Assembly (NCBI GenBank): GCA_031002005.1
Contig: CM061921.1
Coordinates: forward strand, 126,758,597-126,822,596
Direction of reading: 5' to 3'
DNA from: Vandiemenella viatica
Taxonomy: Eukaryota; Arthropoda; Insecta; Orthoptera; Morabidae
Length of the DNA: 64,000 nt
Below, piece after piece: positions 1 to 11,099 of the stretch. Each line of letters opens with the position of its first letter. The stretch's first letter is position 1. Made by a program: the position numbers and the translations under genes. The notes under the pieces were generated by a model, which saw only the letters and a list, made by a program, of their open reading frames with translations, ran no database searches and was not told the DNA's origin.

Positions 1-1403
1 TTCTTTCCACGAGTCGGGGAAGTGTCCTCCGGTCCATATATTGTTAAAAATATCCAGAAGGTACTCCTTAACATCTTTACTAAGATGCCTCAGCATCTGG
101 TACTGGATCAGATCAGGCCCTGGAGCAGTGTCATTTGCGCTGTTCAACGCTGACTCCAGCTCCCAAGATGTAAATGGGCAGTTGTAGGCCTCTGTATTCG
201 ACGAATCGAAGCACAGCGGGCGCCTCTCGGCAGCGACTCTTCGTCGCTGAAACCGAGGGTCAAAGTTAGCGGACGAAGTGATGGTGGCGAAGTTCTCCGC
301 CATCAGCTGCGCTATGCTTCGTTTGTCAGTAATTATACGTCCGTGATCCAGCAACCCAGATACTGGTACGCGGGAGTACCTTCCAGATATACGGCGAATG
401 GACTCCCATACTTTCGATGAAGGTGTGGAACGATTTATTGTGCTCACAAAGTTCTGCCATGACCTCTTCTTGCTCTCCTTAATAACTCGACGCGCCTTAG
501 CTATGGCAATACGGAATGCTGCTAGGTTGTCAGATGTTGGGCACAACCTAAAACGACGCAACGCCCGTCGGCGACCCTGGATGGCGGAACGACATTCATC
601 GTTCCACCAGGGGACGGGCGTCCTTCGCAGCGTTCCGGAGCTCTTCGGCATGGAAACGTCAGCTGCACAGGGTTGCAGTTGTACAGCACGGCAGTAGAGC
701 TGCCAATCTGCACAACTGACGTTCCATTTACGTCAGTTATTTCCTCCTCCACGTTCACACTCGACGTGCATCCAAATTGGGAAGTGGTCGCTACCATGTA
801 GGTCGCGATCCACGTCCCACTGCACGGAGTCCGCAATTGAGGGGGAACACAAGGAAAGGTCAATGGCAGAAGACGTACCGGTAGCAGTGGTGAAATGAGT
901 CATTTGCCCTGTATTCAGGATACAAATTTCCTCCTGCTCTATCAATCTACCAACCACTCGGCCCCTGGGGCAATCGGTGGTGGAACCCCACAACGCACTG
1001 TGGGCGTTAAAAACTCCCAAAAGAGAAAGGGCCGAGTGAGTTGTCGTATAACGCCAACCAGGTCGTCGTAGCCGACTGACACACTGGGTGGCAGATAGAC
1101 AGAGCATACGGTCAGTTGGATTGGACCGTGTATTTTCACCGCAACTGCTTGTAATGTGGAGGTGAGAGCAACGGGTTCGGAGTGGACAGTGTTTCGGACC
1201 AACACCGCCACTCCTCCCTTAGCTCGATCACCCTCGGTATCGTCCTTTCGGAATATGTCATATCCTCTTAGCACTGGCTGGTGTAGCGGTCTGAAATGTG
1301 TCTCTTGCAGACAGAGACACAATGGATCAGACCGTGCTAAGAGTTGGACTTCCTCTTTGTGAGCCTGAAAGCCGTTAACGTTCCACTGAAGTATGGGAGC
1401 CAT
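1..1403 (-). pseudogene. LINE copy A ORF2: broken endonuclease and start of RT
   Basis: In an intact element, ORF2 supplies an APE-type endonuclease that nicks target DNA and a reverse transcriptase that primes on the nick. The frame opens with MAPILQWNVNGF, which contains the N-terminal endonuclease Asn, followed by LQETHF. Near 1020 one base is lost relative to copy B, so the reading moves to another frame as LLGVFNAHSALWG; the family GDFN motif is therefore mutated to GVFN as well as frameshifted. The SDH motif is present as HGSDHFPIW. After GGNN the frame stops, and the linker lacks about 40 bases present in copy B near 27600. The segment from 520 to 1 runs through the linker towards RT with no further long frame. 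This copy cannot make a working ORF2. Confidence 0.88.
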
Positions 1404-1404
1404 T

Positions 1405-2916
1405 CTACCTATTTAAAACCACCCGCCCCGGGTCGGGTGGGTCAGTGTCTGGTGTCTGCTGAGGAACGGGACCAGGTTGTTCGTCCACCAGCATAATGTC
1501 ATCTTCGGGGTCCGAAGACGACTTTTGTTCTAAGGCCTCGGCGTCTTGCGGATCTTTCTTCCGCCGAGGCCTTGTCCCCCTCCTCCCCACGCCAGTTGGG
1601 GAACTGGGAGGAGAAGTAGAAGGGGACTTCAAGAACATGGTGGGGTCCGTTAGTTTGAACTTCGGACCCTGAACTTTCTGCACTACCTGCCATCCGCTTC
1701 CGACAGATGGCGTTTCTACTGCTTCTACCGCTGCAGATGCAGCTTTTGCCATGGGTGCTGCTTCTGCTGTTGCAGAGGCACCCACGGCTGCAGCTACTGG
1801 AGCGGATGGCCGTGCTTTAGCTGGTGGACTTGATGTATCTGCTGCTCTAGTGGTCGAGATAGCAGAAGCGCTACTACCGCCGACCGCGGTCCTTGGTGTT
1901 AGGACCTTAGTGGGCTGCGCACCACACTTGCACTGGCACGAGCATGTCGTGCTCGTGCCCGTGTCTACAACGGACGTCTGTGTAGCAACGCTCTCTTTCC
2001 TGACGGGAGTTGACAACGTTTTGGCGAAGCTAGTGGCGAAGACCGGTGGCGCCAGAGCCTTAAACCGTTTCTTCGCCTCGCCAAAGGATATTCTTTCCTT
2101 AGTCTTCAACTCCTGTACCTTCTTTTCTTCAAGGTACACTCGACACTCCCTGCTCCAGGCTGCATGTGACCCGGAGCAGTTAATGCACACCTGTGGGAGG
2201 GTGCAAGTTGCACCCGGTTCATGCGCTGATTTTCCACATTTCCCACAAGTGGCGTTGCCTTTACAGTTCGCCGTCGTATGCCCGAACCGCTGGCACTTAA
2301 AGCAGCGCATCGGGTCCGGAACATATGGGCAAACGTTTAAGTGTAGGTATCCTGCTTTTATGGACTTTGGCAACGTCGGAGTGTCGAACGTCAGGACAAA
2401 GGTGGCAGTTTTCTCAAGGCTGCAGTTAACCCTTCGTTTGATCTGCCTAACCTCGACCACATTTTCTGATCCCCACTCCTTAAGGAGTTCCTCGGACTCT
2501 ATATCTATTAGGTCTCTACAAGTTATCACTCCTTTGCTGGAGTTTAGAGTTTTATGGAGTTCGCATTTCACTGCGAACTCCCCGAGCTTCTCACACTTAA
2601 GGAGTGAAACAGCCTGCTTGTGGTTAGATGTTTCCAGAAGCAGGGTCCCATTCCTCAGCTTTTTTACACTCTTCAAGGTTCCCGCTATTCCCTCCAATCC
2701 TTTATTTATATAAAACGGAGAGACCTTCTCGAAGGATCCCTCCGTTCTTGCCATGATCACAAAGGCGTTGTCTATTAGACAAACCTTCCCGTTACTTTTG
2801 TCTTGTTCCGGCGGAGGGCTGTCAACCCTCGCCCGCTTGTTGGAACTGGGTGTATTTTTTTTAACCTGTGGCACACCCGGACCGCAAAAACATGATAAAA
2901 AGAAATGCTCATACAA
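1405..2916 (-). CDS. LINE copy A ORF1, gag-like zinc-knuckle protein
   Basis: This open frame of 503 codons encodes the RNA-binding ORF1 protein that coats LINE RNA. Its core holds three consecutive CCHC-type knuckles at roughly residues 200-255; the first reads CFKCQRFGHTTANC. An RRM-like region with SPFYINKGLEGIAGTLKSVK precedes them, and a long Ala/Pro/Ser-rich low-complexity tail follows. The protein is clearly homologous to copy B ORF1, but its N terminus differs (MYEHFFLSCFCGPGVPQ against MGPKIKPHKKTQEPCGTGVPQ). About 55 bases containing the ancestral start region have been deleted, so the ATG used here lies in former leader sequence. The stop TAG is followed after one base by the ORF2 ATG. 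The frame is intact apart from the altered start. Confidence 0.85.
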   Translation of the reverse strand: MYEHFFLSCFCGPGVPQVKKNTPSSNKRARVDSPPPEQDKSNGKVCLIDNAFVIMARTEGSFEKVSPFYINKGLEGIAGTLKSVKKLRNGTLLLETSNHKQAVSLLKCEKLGEFAVKCELHKTLNSSKGVITCRDLIDIESEELLKEWGSENVVEVRQIKRRVNCSLEKTATFVLTFDTPTLPKSIKAGYLHLNVCPYVPDPMRCFKCQRFGHTTANCKGNATCGKCGKSAHEPGATCTLPQVCINCSGSHAAWSRECRVYLEEKKVQELKTKERISFGEAKKRFKALAPPVFATSFAKTLSTPVRKESVATQTSVVDTGTSTTCSCQCKCGAQPTKVLTPRTAVGGSSASAISTTRAADTSSPPAKARPSAPVAAAVGASATAEAAPMAKAASAAVEAVETPSVGSGWQVVQKVQGPKFKLTDPTMFLKSPSTSPPSSPTGVGRRGTRPRRKKDPQDAEALEQKSSSDPEDDIMLVDEQPGPVPQQTPDTDPPDPGRVVLNR

Positions 2917-3236
2917 CAGGGGTGCGCAGGTGCCCCTGAGGTTGCACGTTAGCGTGTGATCTACCTCTCACACATGCACCTCCTCGGCACGTGGCTGACC
3001 TCGAGGTTGAGGGTTTTTTTTATAGAGGTTTGTACCGTCCTCGCGATCCGGGCGATGAAGCCAAGATCACCGTTCTCCTAGGCACACAACGTTCCACCGG
3101 CACGCCCTACGGTGGTCGTTGAAGCATGGTAGGAGTTTACGGTGTGGGAAACTTGCGGCGCTCACAAGTTTCCAGCTCGGGCACCGCGGGTTCGCCAAAC
3201 CCGTACCTGGCACTTGCGTACCAGGCCCCTGCGGGG
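2917..3236 (-). promoter_or_regulatory. LINE copy A 5' leader (presumed internal promoter)
   Basis: This GC-rich leader is nearly the same as 29856-30211 in copy B, including the short T-run (3014-3021) and the self-complementary blocks near 3135-3235. LINEs of this kind carry an internal Pol II promoter in the leader. The assignment as promoter is by position only; I recognise no specific core element. Confidence 0.5.
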
Positions 3237-4780
3237 TCCATCCATCCAGAAGAATTTAAAACGTCTGAAAAATTAAATGTTGATTTTAAGTTACATGAAA
3301 AAAAAAACGAATATCACTCTAGTCAAATAGTAAAAGCAATTAAAAGTACATCCTCTTAAGTGATGGTAAATGAACGATCACAAATATTCTATGTTGTCTC
3401 CATTAGTCCGAAGGTTTTTGTAAGCCCCGCCTAGTAGTGTCACTACTGAAAAATTGTTCAGCGAAAGAAGGTTTAATTTGTGAGGGGGGGAGGGGGGAGG
3501 AAGAAAAAAATTAAAAAGGAAAAAAGTCTGCTAAGCGTTTGTTTTTAACTTCCGAATATTAATTATAGTAATTAGAAAACTACTACTTCAAAGTCAGTTA
3601 CTGTTAGTTTGATTTGATTATTAAAATAAACATTATTTCACATGTCATTTTTATTAAATAGAAGTAATTGGACACGAAATGAAGATTCTGTGCACAATTA
3701 AATTAAACTTCGGCTTCTGCTTCCATAATGCCGCTTCCGTTACATCTCTAGTACATACACGTGAATATTCATTACATGCACAAGAACAAGAATAAGAATT
3801 TTACTTTTACTTACTTTCACTACTTTGACTGTCAGCTGACTGAACAAGGCCATCTTTTAAGGTTCCAGTGGAACCTTCATCTAAGGGCAATGTAAATTTA
3901 TCCTCCACATTCTGCTGTCGTTTAGCATTATCTACACTCAATTCGTTTCTCCTTTTCAGCTTCACTATGAATTTATCCATTTGATTTTGAAACTCCTTTG
4001 AAATACACTAATGCAGCTTTCACACATGATTGTTTTGGACATACACTATGTTACCGTAGCATTCTTGTTTCACGCACAACGATTGTTTGCTCAGTTGGCG
4101 ACAGCTGGGGTGGCGGTCTCTATTGAAACATCAAAAGGGATTTAGCGCGTCGCTAATGGTGTTGTGGATAGACACGCATTTTGAAGGATGAAACTAACAT
4201 ACTTATCTAGTCTACTCTCTCTTTCTTTCTTTCACGCAATTCTTTCCTCTATGCACTCTCAAATTCCGGGTGGGTACTGTTACCCACCATACCCACATTA
4301 TCCGCCGGACCTGGCTGAGTCGAGAAATTTATTTGCAATTGTGTGTGTTCCTTCCTGATGCATGTCATTACATGCCATTCCCTTTCATTTTGTTTTGAGT
4401 GAGATGTGTCATCTGAAATTGGATTTGTGTGGGTGTATGTCTTTTGTGGTGATGTGATTACTTTTTTTGTTGTTTTCTTTATTTGTGTCATAATTTTATT
4501 ATTTAACTGGGTCACTGTGATCTATTTATATCCATTTTTTATTGCTGAATAGCTGATTGTCTCTGGTTCTGATATATTGTTGTTATTACTGAGTGGTATT
4601 TTATTCAATCTACTGGATTGATAAGTCCATGACTTTGACAATAGTTGATGCACGAATCACAGGTTGCTAGCTGCTCTGAAGTCATAAATCTATTCTGTGT
4701 ATTCTATTTGGTATTCATTGTCATTTGTTTATTACATTGTTGAGAGCATCCGACAAGGCAGTAGGTGTGTTGCTAAGTGA
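3237..4780. other. Intergenic stretch, no recognised gene
   Basis: This is AT-rich sequence with a G/A-rich patch near 3482-3502 and a CT-rich patch near 4208-4235. A short open frame runs from the LINE leader into this flank as far as 3359, but it shows no family I recognise. The minus-strand frame at 4249-4515 is low in information and looks fortuitous. Confidence 0.5.
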
Positions 4781-4781
4781 A

Positions 4782-5015
4782 AATGGAGAAAAGTGAATTT
4801 TGAGTTCTAATAAAGCACTACTTTTAGGGTGGGAAAATAATGAAGGAAATGGAAGAAAAGCCAAAAAAGTATTGTGGGGACTCTGCTCCATCGCATGGTA
4901 TTGTACGTAAGTCGTTTACGGAATATCTTTGTGGCCGTTCAAGCAGAGTGATGCCGAGCGCTCAGGATGGCCGGTTGAGGTCACAACTGAAGAAACGGCA
5001 AGACTTGTGCTTTAC
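4782..5015 (+). pseudogene. Mariner transposase N-terminal relic
   Basis: Starting at ATGGAGAAAAGTGAATTT, the translation reads MEKSEF, stop, VLIKHYF, and continues to a glycine/lysine-rich stretch, YCGDSAPS and a frame-shifted DAERSGWPVEVTTEETARLVL. This order matches the N-terminal helix-turn-helix region of mariner (DD34D) transposases. In-frame stops and at least one frameshift interrupt it. No catalytic domain follows, and I saw no terminal inverted repeats. Confidence 0.75.
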
Positions 5016-5334
5016 TGCTCACCTACCATGCTTGGTACCTATTTTTATATTTAATCTACTGTTATTACTATAATTTTTCCTACATTTCATGAAATCTGTC
5101 ATTTTTGTTTATATTTCCAGCAAGTGATCTATTGTTTCTCGTTGAATATTTATACCACCCTGAAATATTTTATTACTTTCTCTACACACAAGTTGAATAT
5201 CAATGGGGAAAGACTATAACCCTGGCTCACACATTTTTCAACTGATTTTTCTCTATTATGATTCTCTGCTTTTATTATAGTAACCCAATTCTTATATAGA
5301 TTATAAATTATCTTGATATTTTAGACACAACTTC

Positions 5335-5815
5335 TTTTAATTGTTGAACATCATCTACTATCTAATACTATCAAAGGCTTCTTCCAAGTACAAAAAAGCT
5401 GTAAAAGTATCCTTGTTTTGATCTGCCCTTCCAGTATTAATCTTAAAAGCTAGAATTACTTCTTTTGTACCCCAGTGTTTCATAAACCCACATTGATCTT
5501 CACCTAATCTCTTCTAATTTATTTTCTATTATTCTATATATTACAGTGGCCAGTATTTTTGAAGCATGTGATGTGTGATAATTTTCATATATGTCAGCTT
5601 GTGCTTGTGAAGATGATGATTTGCTAAAATCAGTTGGAATCTCTCATGTTTTGTAACTCTAAACCATCTGTTTTCAAATTCCTTCTTCTCCTAGAGATTT
5701 TAAAAGTTCTGCAGGAATCTCATCAGTTCCTACTGCCTTATTTGAGTTCAAATCTTTCAAAGCTCTATCAAATTCTGTCCTTAAAACATCACCATAATCC
5801 TCAAAAGTTTTCAGC
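5335..5815 (-). pseudogene. LINE reverse transcriptase fragment (RTE-like)
   Basis: On the minus strand the conceptual translation contains LNSNKAVGTDEIPAELLKSL, the conserved start of LINE RT. It is followed after breaks by CGFMKHWGTKEVILAFKIN and FLYLEEAFDSI, the region around RT motif A (usually F-D-L-E-K-A-F-D). Several frames are used, so it is decayed. The wording of the motifs suggests an RTE-like element, but this is by eye. The endonuclease fragment at 9830-10740 may be another part of the same element type. Confidence 0.7.
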
Positions 5816-6060
5816 CGCTGGTTGGGTCTGCTTCATGCACAAGCCTCTACATTTCCTTCTCTCTTCCCACCACCTCTCTGTCACCACCTTGTTCCAGTCC
5901 TCTCCTCTCTTCCGTACACACTCCTCCACTCCTCTCAACCATCCATCCATAAAACAATCTTCTACATCATCTATACGAACACTGTATTCGCTGCTTTTCA
6001 AACCACCTTCATCAGACAGTTTTTAAAGTATTTCTTCCTTTAGTTAGTTCTTTGCTCTGA
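5801..6060 (-). other. 66-codon frame, possible LINE C-terminal remnant
   Basis: A minus-strand frame contains a Trp/Arg-rich stretch with DGWLRGVEECVRKRGEDW and WWEERRKCRGLC. Short Trp-rich tails of this kind occur at the C terminus of some LINE ORF2 proteins, but I cannot name the family. It abuts the RT fragment at 5335-5815, and its 3' side runs into it without a visible boundary. Confidence 0.3.
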
Positions 6061-6079
6061 GATTAAGAGATAATCCATC

Positions 6080-8304
6080 GGTACCTTTATTTATTTATGC
6101 CAACTGGCACTGTACATAAATATTATACAAATAACTTTAAGGAAAAGCCAAGGATAATTGCTTAAGTCAAATACAAAAGTTATTGCACTATATTAGACAC
6201 GAGAAAATGATTTTTAACATTCACTGAGAAAGATGAGAGAGACCCTCCAAAAAAGTTGATATCTGCTGAGTACTGATCCACCAATTCTATTGCTAGGTCC
6301 ATGGTACAAATAGTTTTTGTTTCTGCTTTCAACTGGGAGTAGCCTTCTGGTTCTTAGCACAGACTTTGAGCATATAAAGCCAAATTAAGCTAAGATTTGT
6401 GGGGAGTTAACCAGCCCGCTGAAAACTTTGAAACAGAAAGTCTGGTCAGCCACTTGTGTGCAAATAATGAGGCTACTAATCTTATACTGCTGATAAATAG
6501 CATTGACATTGGTTAAATCCTTGGAATGCTTATAATAGCCTAAACATTTACAGAATTTTTGTTCAATTTTTTCAATACAATTGATATGTAGATCAGTGAA
6601 TGGAAATCAGACAAAAGACCCATACTCCAGTATGGGACTGACAAATGCTGAGAAAAGAAGTATCAGTGTTTCGGTATTTCTCAACTTCTTGCTTGCTCTA
6701 CAAATAAAGCCTAGGCATAAATAGGCACAAAGTGTTATATAACTGACATGTTCTGAGAAGGTCTTTTATTATTTTAACAGTTAGGATAATTTGAACTTCA
6801 AGCAGGTAAATTGCAGTCAGTTGGTTGTGAGACAGTGAGAAAGAGATCACTGCACATTTTCTTATGTTTAATGTCAACACGTTCTTCTTACACCATAGAT
6901 CATAGATATCTTGCTGGAGGATTTAAAGTAGAATTCAGTAGGTCTTCTTCACTACTAATTACTCTGTAAATCTTCATGTCATCTGCACATATTTGATATT
7001 CAGAGCTGATGTTATCACCAATATAATTTATAATTTTTTTTTAGCACGACTTCATGGTCCACCATATCAAAAGCCTTGTTGTAGTGTGTGTAAAGTGCAT
7101 GTACTTCCTTACCTCCGCTTGGTGAATTTAATATGTAGTAAATACACCCATACAAATTGGATGTTGTGGATCTACAACCAAAGAAACCACGTTTTCTGGT
7201 AACTATAATAATTTTGAAAGCAAACATCAATTGTGGTAGGACTATTTTCTTCAAAAGTTTTGCAAGTGATGACTGGATACTTATTGGCTTATAGTTAGCT
7301 ACATTTGATTAAACTCCAATTTAAGGCTGGAGCTGATGTAGGACAATTTCCATGAATCAGGAAAATCACCAGTTTCCAGGGATTTGTTAAAGATATGCAT
7401 AGTTTCTTAGAAAAACATTTAGTATTCTGTCAGGTCCAGATCCTTTATTAACATGTAGTGAGGACAACCGACGATAAACCTCATCAAAGCGGACTTCAAA
7501 CAAGGTGATGTGGGTGCCCGGAGTTTTGTAAATACTTTTAAAAAATGAAACAAACAAATTACAGACCTCATTGCCATTATTTGCAAATGTATCATCCCAA
7601 GCCATGATTGACGGAATATCAACACCACTATGGCGTTTATTCTTTGCAAAACTTCAGACATTACTTCTATCACATTTCAAACCATTTTCAACCTTATCTA
7701 AATAGTTTTGATAACAAGATGCACTTAGTTTTTTACACCGAGACCTCAGTTTACTAAAAAATAAATAATTACTGTGCGTTTTCTTCATTTTGAAGTTCCT
7801 ATGTACTGCTTTCTTTTGCTTAATAGTGAATATGAGTTCATTGGAGAACTAGTATGGATAATCTCTATTCTTTTTTATTTTTAATGGGACAAACACAGCT
7901 ATTCCTTTATGTACATCGTGATAGAACCAATTGATTTTATCATCAATTTTGCCTATTCTGTATAGATAAATCCAATTTACCTTAAGTAAATAATTATTCA
8001 AGGCTGCATACTCAGCACTTTTGAATGCATATGAAGAAGTATCTTTCTGTTTCACGTTATAAAAGAATTTAAAATGAGCAGACAGTGCTGGGTGATATTT
8101 GTCCTCATCAACAATTGAAGGCATTTTGTCAATAATGAAGTAGAGTTCACTGAAGCAAAAGTCCAGAATTCGACCATTGTCACTGTGAACGCTTGTGTTG
8201 GAGACAGCCAGCTAGAAGAAGTTCCTCATTTAACAGGGATTCACTCTACCTGCAGCAGATTGCTACAAATATTGCAGTCACTAAAGACCAATAGTTTATT
8301 GTTA
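6080..8304 (-). pseudogene. Jockey/CR1-like LINE: endonuclease end, RT and 3' end
   Basis: Read on the minus strand, fragments appear in the order expected of a LINE ORF2. First comes the end of the endonuclease (near 8100-8250). RT motifs follow: LHVNKGSGPDRILNVFL near 7450, and FFGCRSTTSNL with YTHYNKAFDMVDHEVVL near 7040-7150, which corresponds to RT motif A. Further decayed sequence runs to a 3' end near 6085 with a TAAATAAATAAA-like tail. All parts carry stops and frameshifts. The endonuclease continues at 9411-9620 beyond a solo LTR at 8309-9406, so the LINE is the older element. It encodes nothing functional now. Confidence 0.75.
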
Positions 8305-8308
8305 GGAT

Positions 8309-9406
8309 TGTAAGCTATCTACCAAATTTTGTAACTGCATAACAAAATTTTATTCTTAGAACCACGAGTTAGATTGGATAAAATATTAGTGGATTTCATT
8401 TCTAAAATTAGTTTCTATGATGATTCAAGATAGGAATCAGGTTTTTATAGCTGTCAAGATAGTATTTTCTGTTTCATCAGTTTTCAGCATTCGCCTGGAG
8501 TGGAAGATCCTATTTAAATTATTTATTTTTGGCTAAAGTATTAATCTTACGAAATTTTGTATGATAACTAAAGTTAACGTTTATTTAAAGATCTAGCTAT
8601 TTGCAAAGTTTCAAAGAGATTGAATTATTTTATAGTCAAGGTCAAATTTTAGGTCAAAGCTTTTTCTGACGTGCGATTTGATATCTGATCAGCCTCCCAG
8701 GATCTATCCATGTGAATGAGAAAAAGAGCTTGTTCCCATGGTTCGTGAGAGAGCAGTCGCATGGAATCTTCGAGAATCTGGGAGCAAGTTGATATAGACG
8801 AGTACGTTCAGTTATTCGGCCTCAGTCGTACAGAAGCAGTCGGCGCAACACCACGTTAAGCTCAGTCTGCCAGGAACCGCAAACTAGGTAGCATGTAGGC
8901 GTGACACGACGTTAGACTCAGTAACAGGTAGCTCAGTAGGCCTGCAAGTTTTATTTTGGAATAATGCCGCTTATTTTATTCAAGTTAATCATAATGTTGC
9001 TGTAAAATAGTATTTTACCAAGTGGGGCCTCGGGATTGTTTGAAATTAACTAACTATTGAACAATGGGAGCGTGTGACGAACTTTTTTTGGCTTTCTTCA
9101 ACCAGTGATTAGATTCCTTGAACTATGGCTCGAACGGTTAATCGAACTTGCAAAACATTTCTTTGGAAAAATTGTCTGATTGCCTGTAGAGTTTTTGGCT
9201 TGGTGAATTTTGAAGAATATAGTTGATCTAATGGCAATGAACTAGTTATCATCATTGAACTTTACCTTTCCATATTTTTTGGGTTAAAATCTATGTGGCG
9301 ACCGGGTTATTCTATTTAAGCCAAGACTGTAGCATCCAAGGCTATGCACGGTCAGAGTTAAGACGTGTTTATGCTACACCCCAAGCATAAGCTTTTCGTC
9401 TTACAG
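8309..9406. mobile_element. Solo LTR, 1.1-kb family, first copy
   Basis: The segment begins TGTAAGCTATC and ends CGTCTTACA, so its ends are TG...CA with short inverted termini. It is flanked on both sides by GGAT (8305-8308 and 9407-9410), a 4-bp duplication as made by many Gypsy-type integrases. It splits LINE endonuclease sequence that continues on both sides. A diverged second copy in the same orientation lies at 62680-63716. No internal retroviral-type ORFs are present, so this is a solo LTR or an LTR-like unit. The sequence TGGCGACC occurs inside near 9297. Confidence 0.8.
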
Positions 9407-9410
9407 GATG

Positions 9411-9620
9411 TTTATTTTTAATATAAGTAACAGCAGACAAGTGACTTCAGTAAACATCTGTGTGAGAATGTGGGGGTATACATACACATCCTATAATAAT
9501 GTTACTGCCAAATCCCTCGATTTTTACAAATATTTGCTCCGAGCCACCATAAATTGGTTCAACAGTTATATTACATTTAACCGCGATGAAAACGCCTCCA
9601 CCACGCTTATAATTGCTAGT
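9411..9620 (-). pseudogene. LINE endonuclease fragment beyond the solo LTR
   Basis: The minus-strand frame from about 9605 downwards reads GGVFIAVKCNITVEPIYG and then EQIFVKIEGFGSNIIIGCVY with no stop. This is the central part of a LINE APE-type endonuclease (the GGG-hydrophobic strand, then I-x-GxVY). It is co-linear with the endonuclease end and RT at 6080-8304 and is separated from them by the LTR insertion. The nucleolytic residues further downstream are missing or decayed. Confidence 0.7.
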
Positions 9621-9829
9621 ACACATCTTTTATTAAGCTCTTATAAATTATGTGTGATCTTCCTGTAAGACATATATACTTTACCTAAAACCATTAACTT
9701 CTTCTACTTCTTAACAGCTTTCTTGCAATTTTCTTTGCAGTTCCTGCTTATACAATTTATAAAATATCTGTATAGCAGTGTTCCTGCTTCATTTAAGTAT
9801 TTTTGTGCCTTCTCCTCTGATCCATCAAC

Positions 9830-10740
9830 TCCACATCTGTGACCCAAGTTTCTTTCCTAACACCTAATGTTTTTTCACCAACTCTGGTTACACCCCTATT
9901 CATTGCATCCCACTGGTCTTCCACTGAATTTCTTTCCAGTTACTTGTTAGCCTCACATTTAAAGTCTCTCGAAATTTATCCTTCACATGAGATCCTCTCA
10001 GTTTGCCTATTGAAAGTTTCCTTTGATATGCTGCTTCCTTATTCTCTTGAATTTCAGTCTGTATTTCATAACTATAAGATCGTTGTCAGAATCAATATAA
10101 GCTCCTGGACAAGCTTCACAGTCCAGAACTGGACAAAATCTGCCTCGATGTTTTCAGGTGTATAACATCCTTATTTGATTCTTAAGTAACATGTTTGCTA
10201 TGATCAGTTTGTATTTTTATCAAAATTTCAACAACCCCCTTTCTGGCTCATTTCTTTCTTCTAAATCAAAATTCTCTACAATACATCCCTCTTTTCTTTC
10301 TCCTAGTACTACATTCCAATAACCAATGGTTTTTAGATATTCCTCCCCCTTCACATATTGAATCACTTCTTCAATTTCATCACATACTTTATCTATTTCG
10401 TAATCGTTTTGTGGTGTTGGCTTATACATTTGTAATAATGTGGTTGATGAAGGCTTTGTTTCTATTTCAATCAAAATAATCCTGCTATCATCCTGTTCTT
10501 AATGACTTACCAGTTTCCCCAACTACCATTTTCATTACAAATCCCACACCATTAACACTAGTGATAGCCTGTGTGCTATTTTGTCTATCTTCCCCAGACC
10601 AGGAATCCCTTGGATTCCATCCACTGCATCTCATTAATCCCAACAACATCTAACTTAGATCATTGCATTTCCCTTCTGCAGTTCTCTTGTGTACCTGCCA
10701 CATTTAACAATCCTACTATGTCATTTCTAATAACTATGTT
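9830..10740 (-). pseudogene. LINE endonuclease domain, RTE-like
   Basis: On the minus strand the order is KLDVVGINEMQW near 10650, then an 84-codon frame with LQMYKPTPQNDYEIDKV and YLKTIGYWNVVLGERKEG (a degenerate form of the G-D-W-N motif) and a glycine-rich NFDLEERNEPERG. Near 10100 comes CPGAYIDSDNDLIVMKYRL, the equivalent of the SDH motif with His replaced by Asn. The catalytic GDWN is also altered to GYWN. The domain is therefore recognisable but dead, and it is broken into at least three frames. Confidence 0.8.
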
Positions 10741-11099
10741 GTTGGCCATGTTCCACAGTTGTTTGTATAAATGTTTTTTAATTAAACACCATCTTTTAAC
10801 AACTGTTTTTATTAATGTTCTTTCAGCAGACGCATTTCACCCTTTTGGAGTGGGGCATCATCACATGCCAGTCCGAAACAGCACTTTCTGCATTTCTCCG
10901 GACTTGTGTTTCTTCCTAAATTTCAACATTTTTCACTGTAATATTGCTTACACTTGCCAATATTTTCTGTGAAAATGCACTTGTTGTGATCACACCCAAC
11001 TGTTTTAGGGTTTATGGTGATCACCACATTATGCATTGCCATCAGTTTATAGAACTGATTTTCCTTCGTTTTTCTGCTTGATGAGTTTCCCATACTTAT

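Larger units (their letters stand above)
1..3236 (-). mobile_element. I/Jockey-type LINE, copy A, cut by window start
   Basis: This is the 5' part of a two-ORF non-LTR retrotransposon read on the minus strand; its reverse transcriptase and 3' end lie outside the window. It matches copy B (24341-30211) almost continuously from the 5' terminus, which ends in the same CCCCTGCGGGG in both copies as printed on the plus strand. Both copies then carry a 5' leader, ORF1 and the ORF2 endonuclease. Copy A is the older or more damaged copy. It has lost roughly 55 bases around the ORF1 start, has a one-base deletion in the endonuclease, and has a deletion of about 40 bases just after the endonuclease. 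The right-hand flank begins at about 3237 with TCCATCC. No target duplication can be checked because the other end is missing. Confidence 0.9.

Noticed and set aside
1751..2713. 320-codon plus-strand frame
   Set aside because: It is antisense to the copy A ORF1 coding region and has the low-complexity composition expected of an ORF1 shadow. No family resemblance.
3126..3359. 77-codon frame spanning the LINE 5' end
   Set aside because: It starts in the LINE leader and runs into unrelated flank, so it is chance.
5634..6043. Two overlapping plus-strand frames
   Set aside because: They are shadows of the minus-strand LINE fragments.
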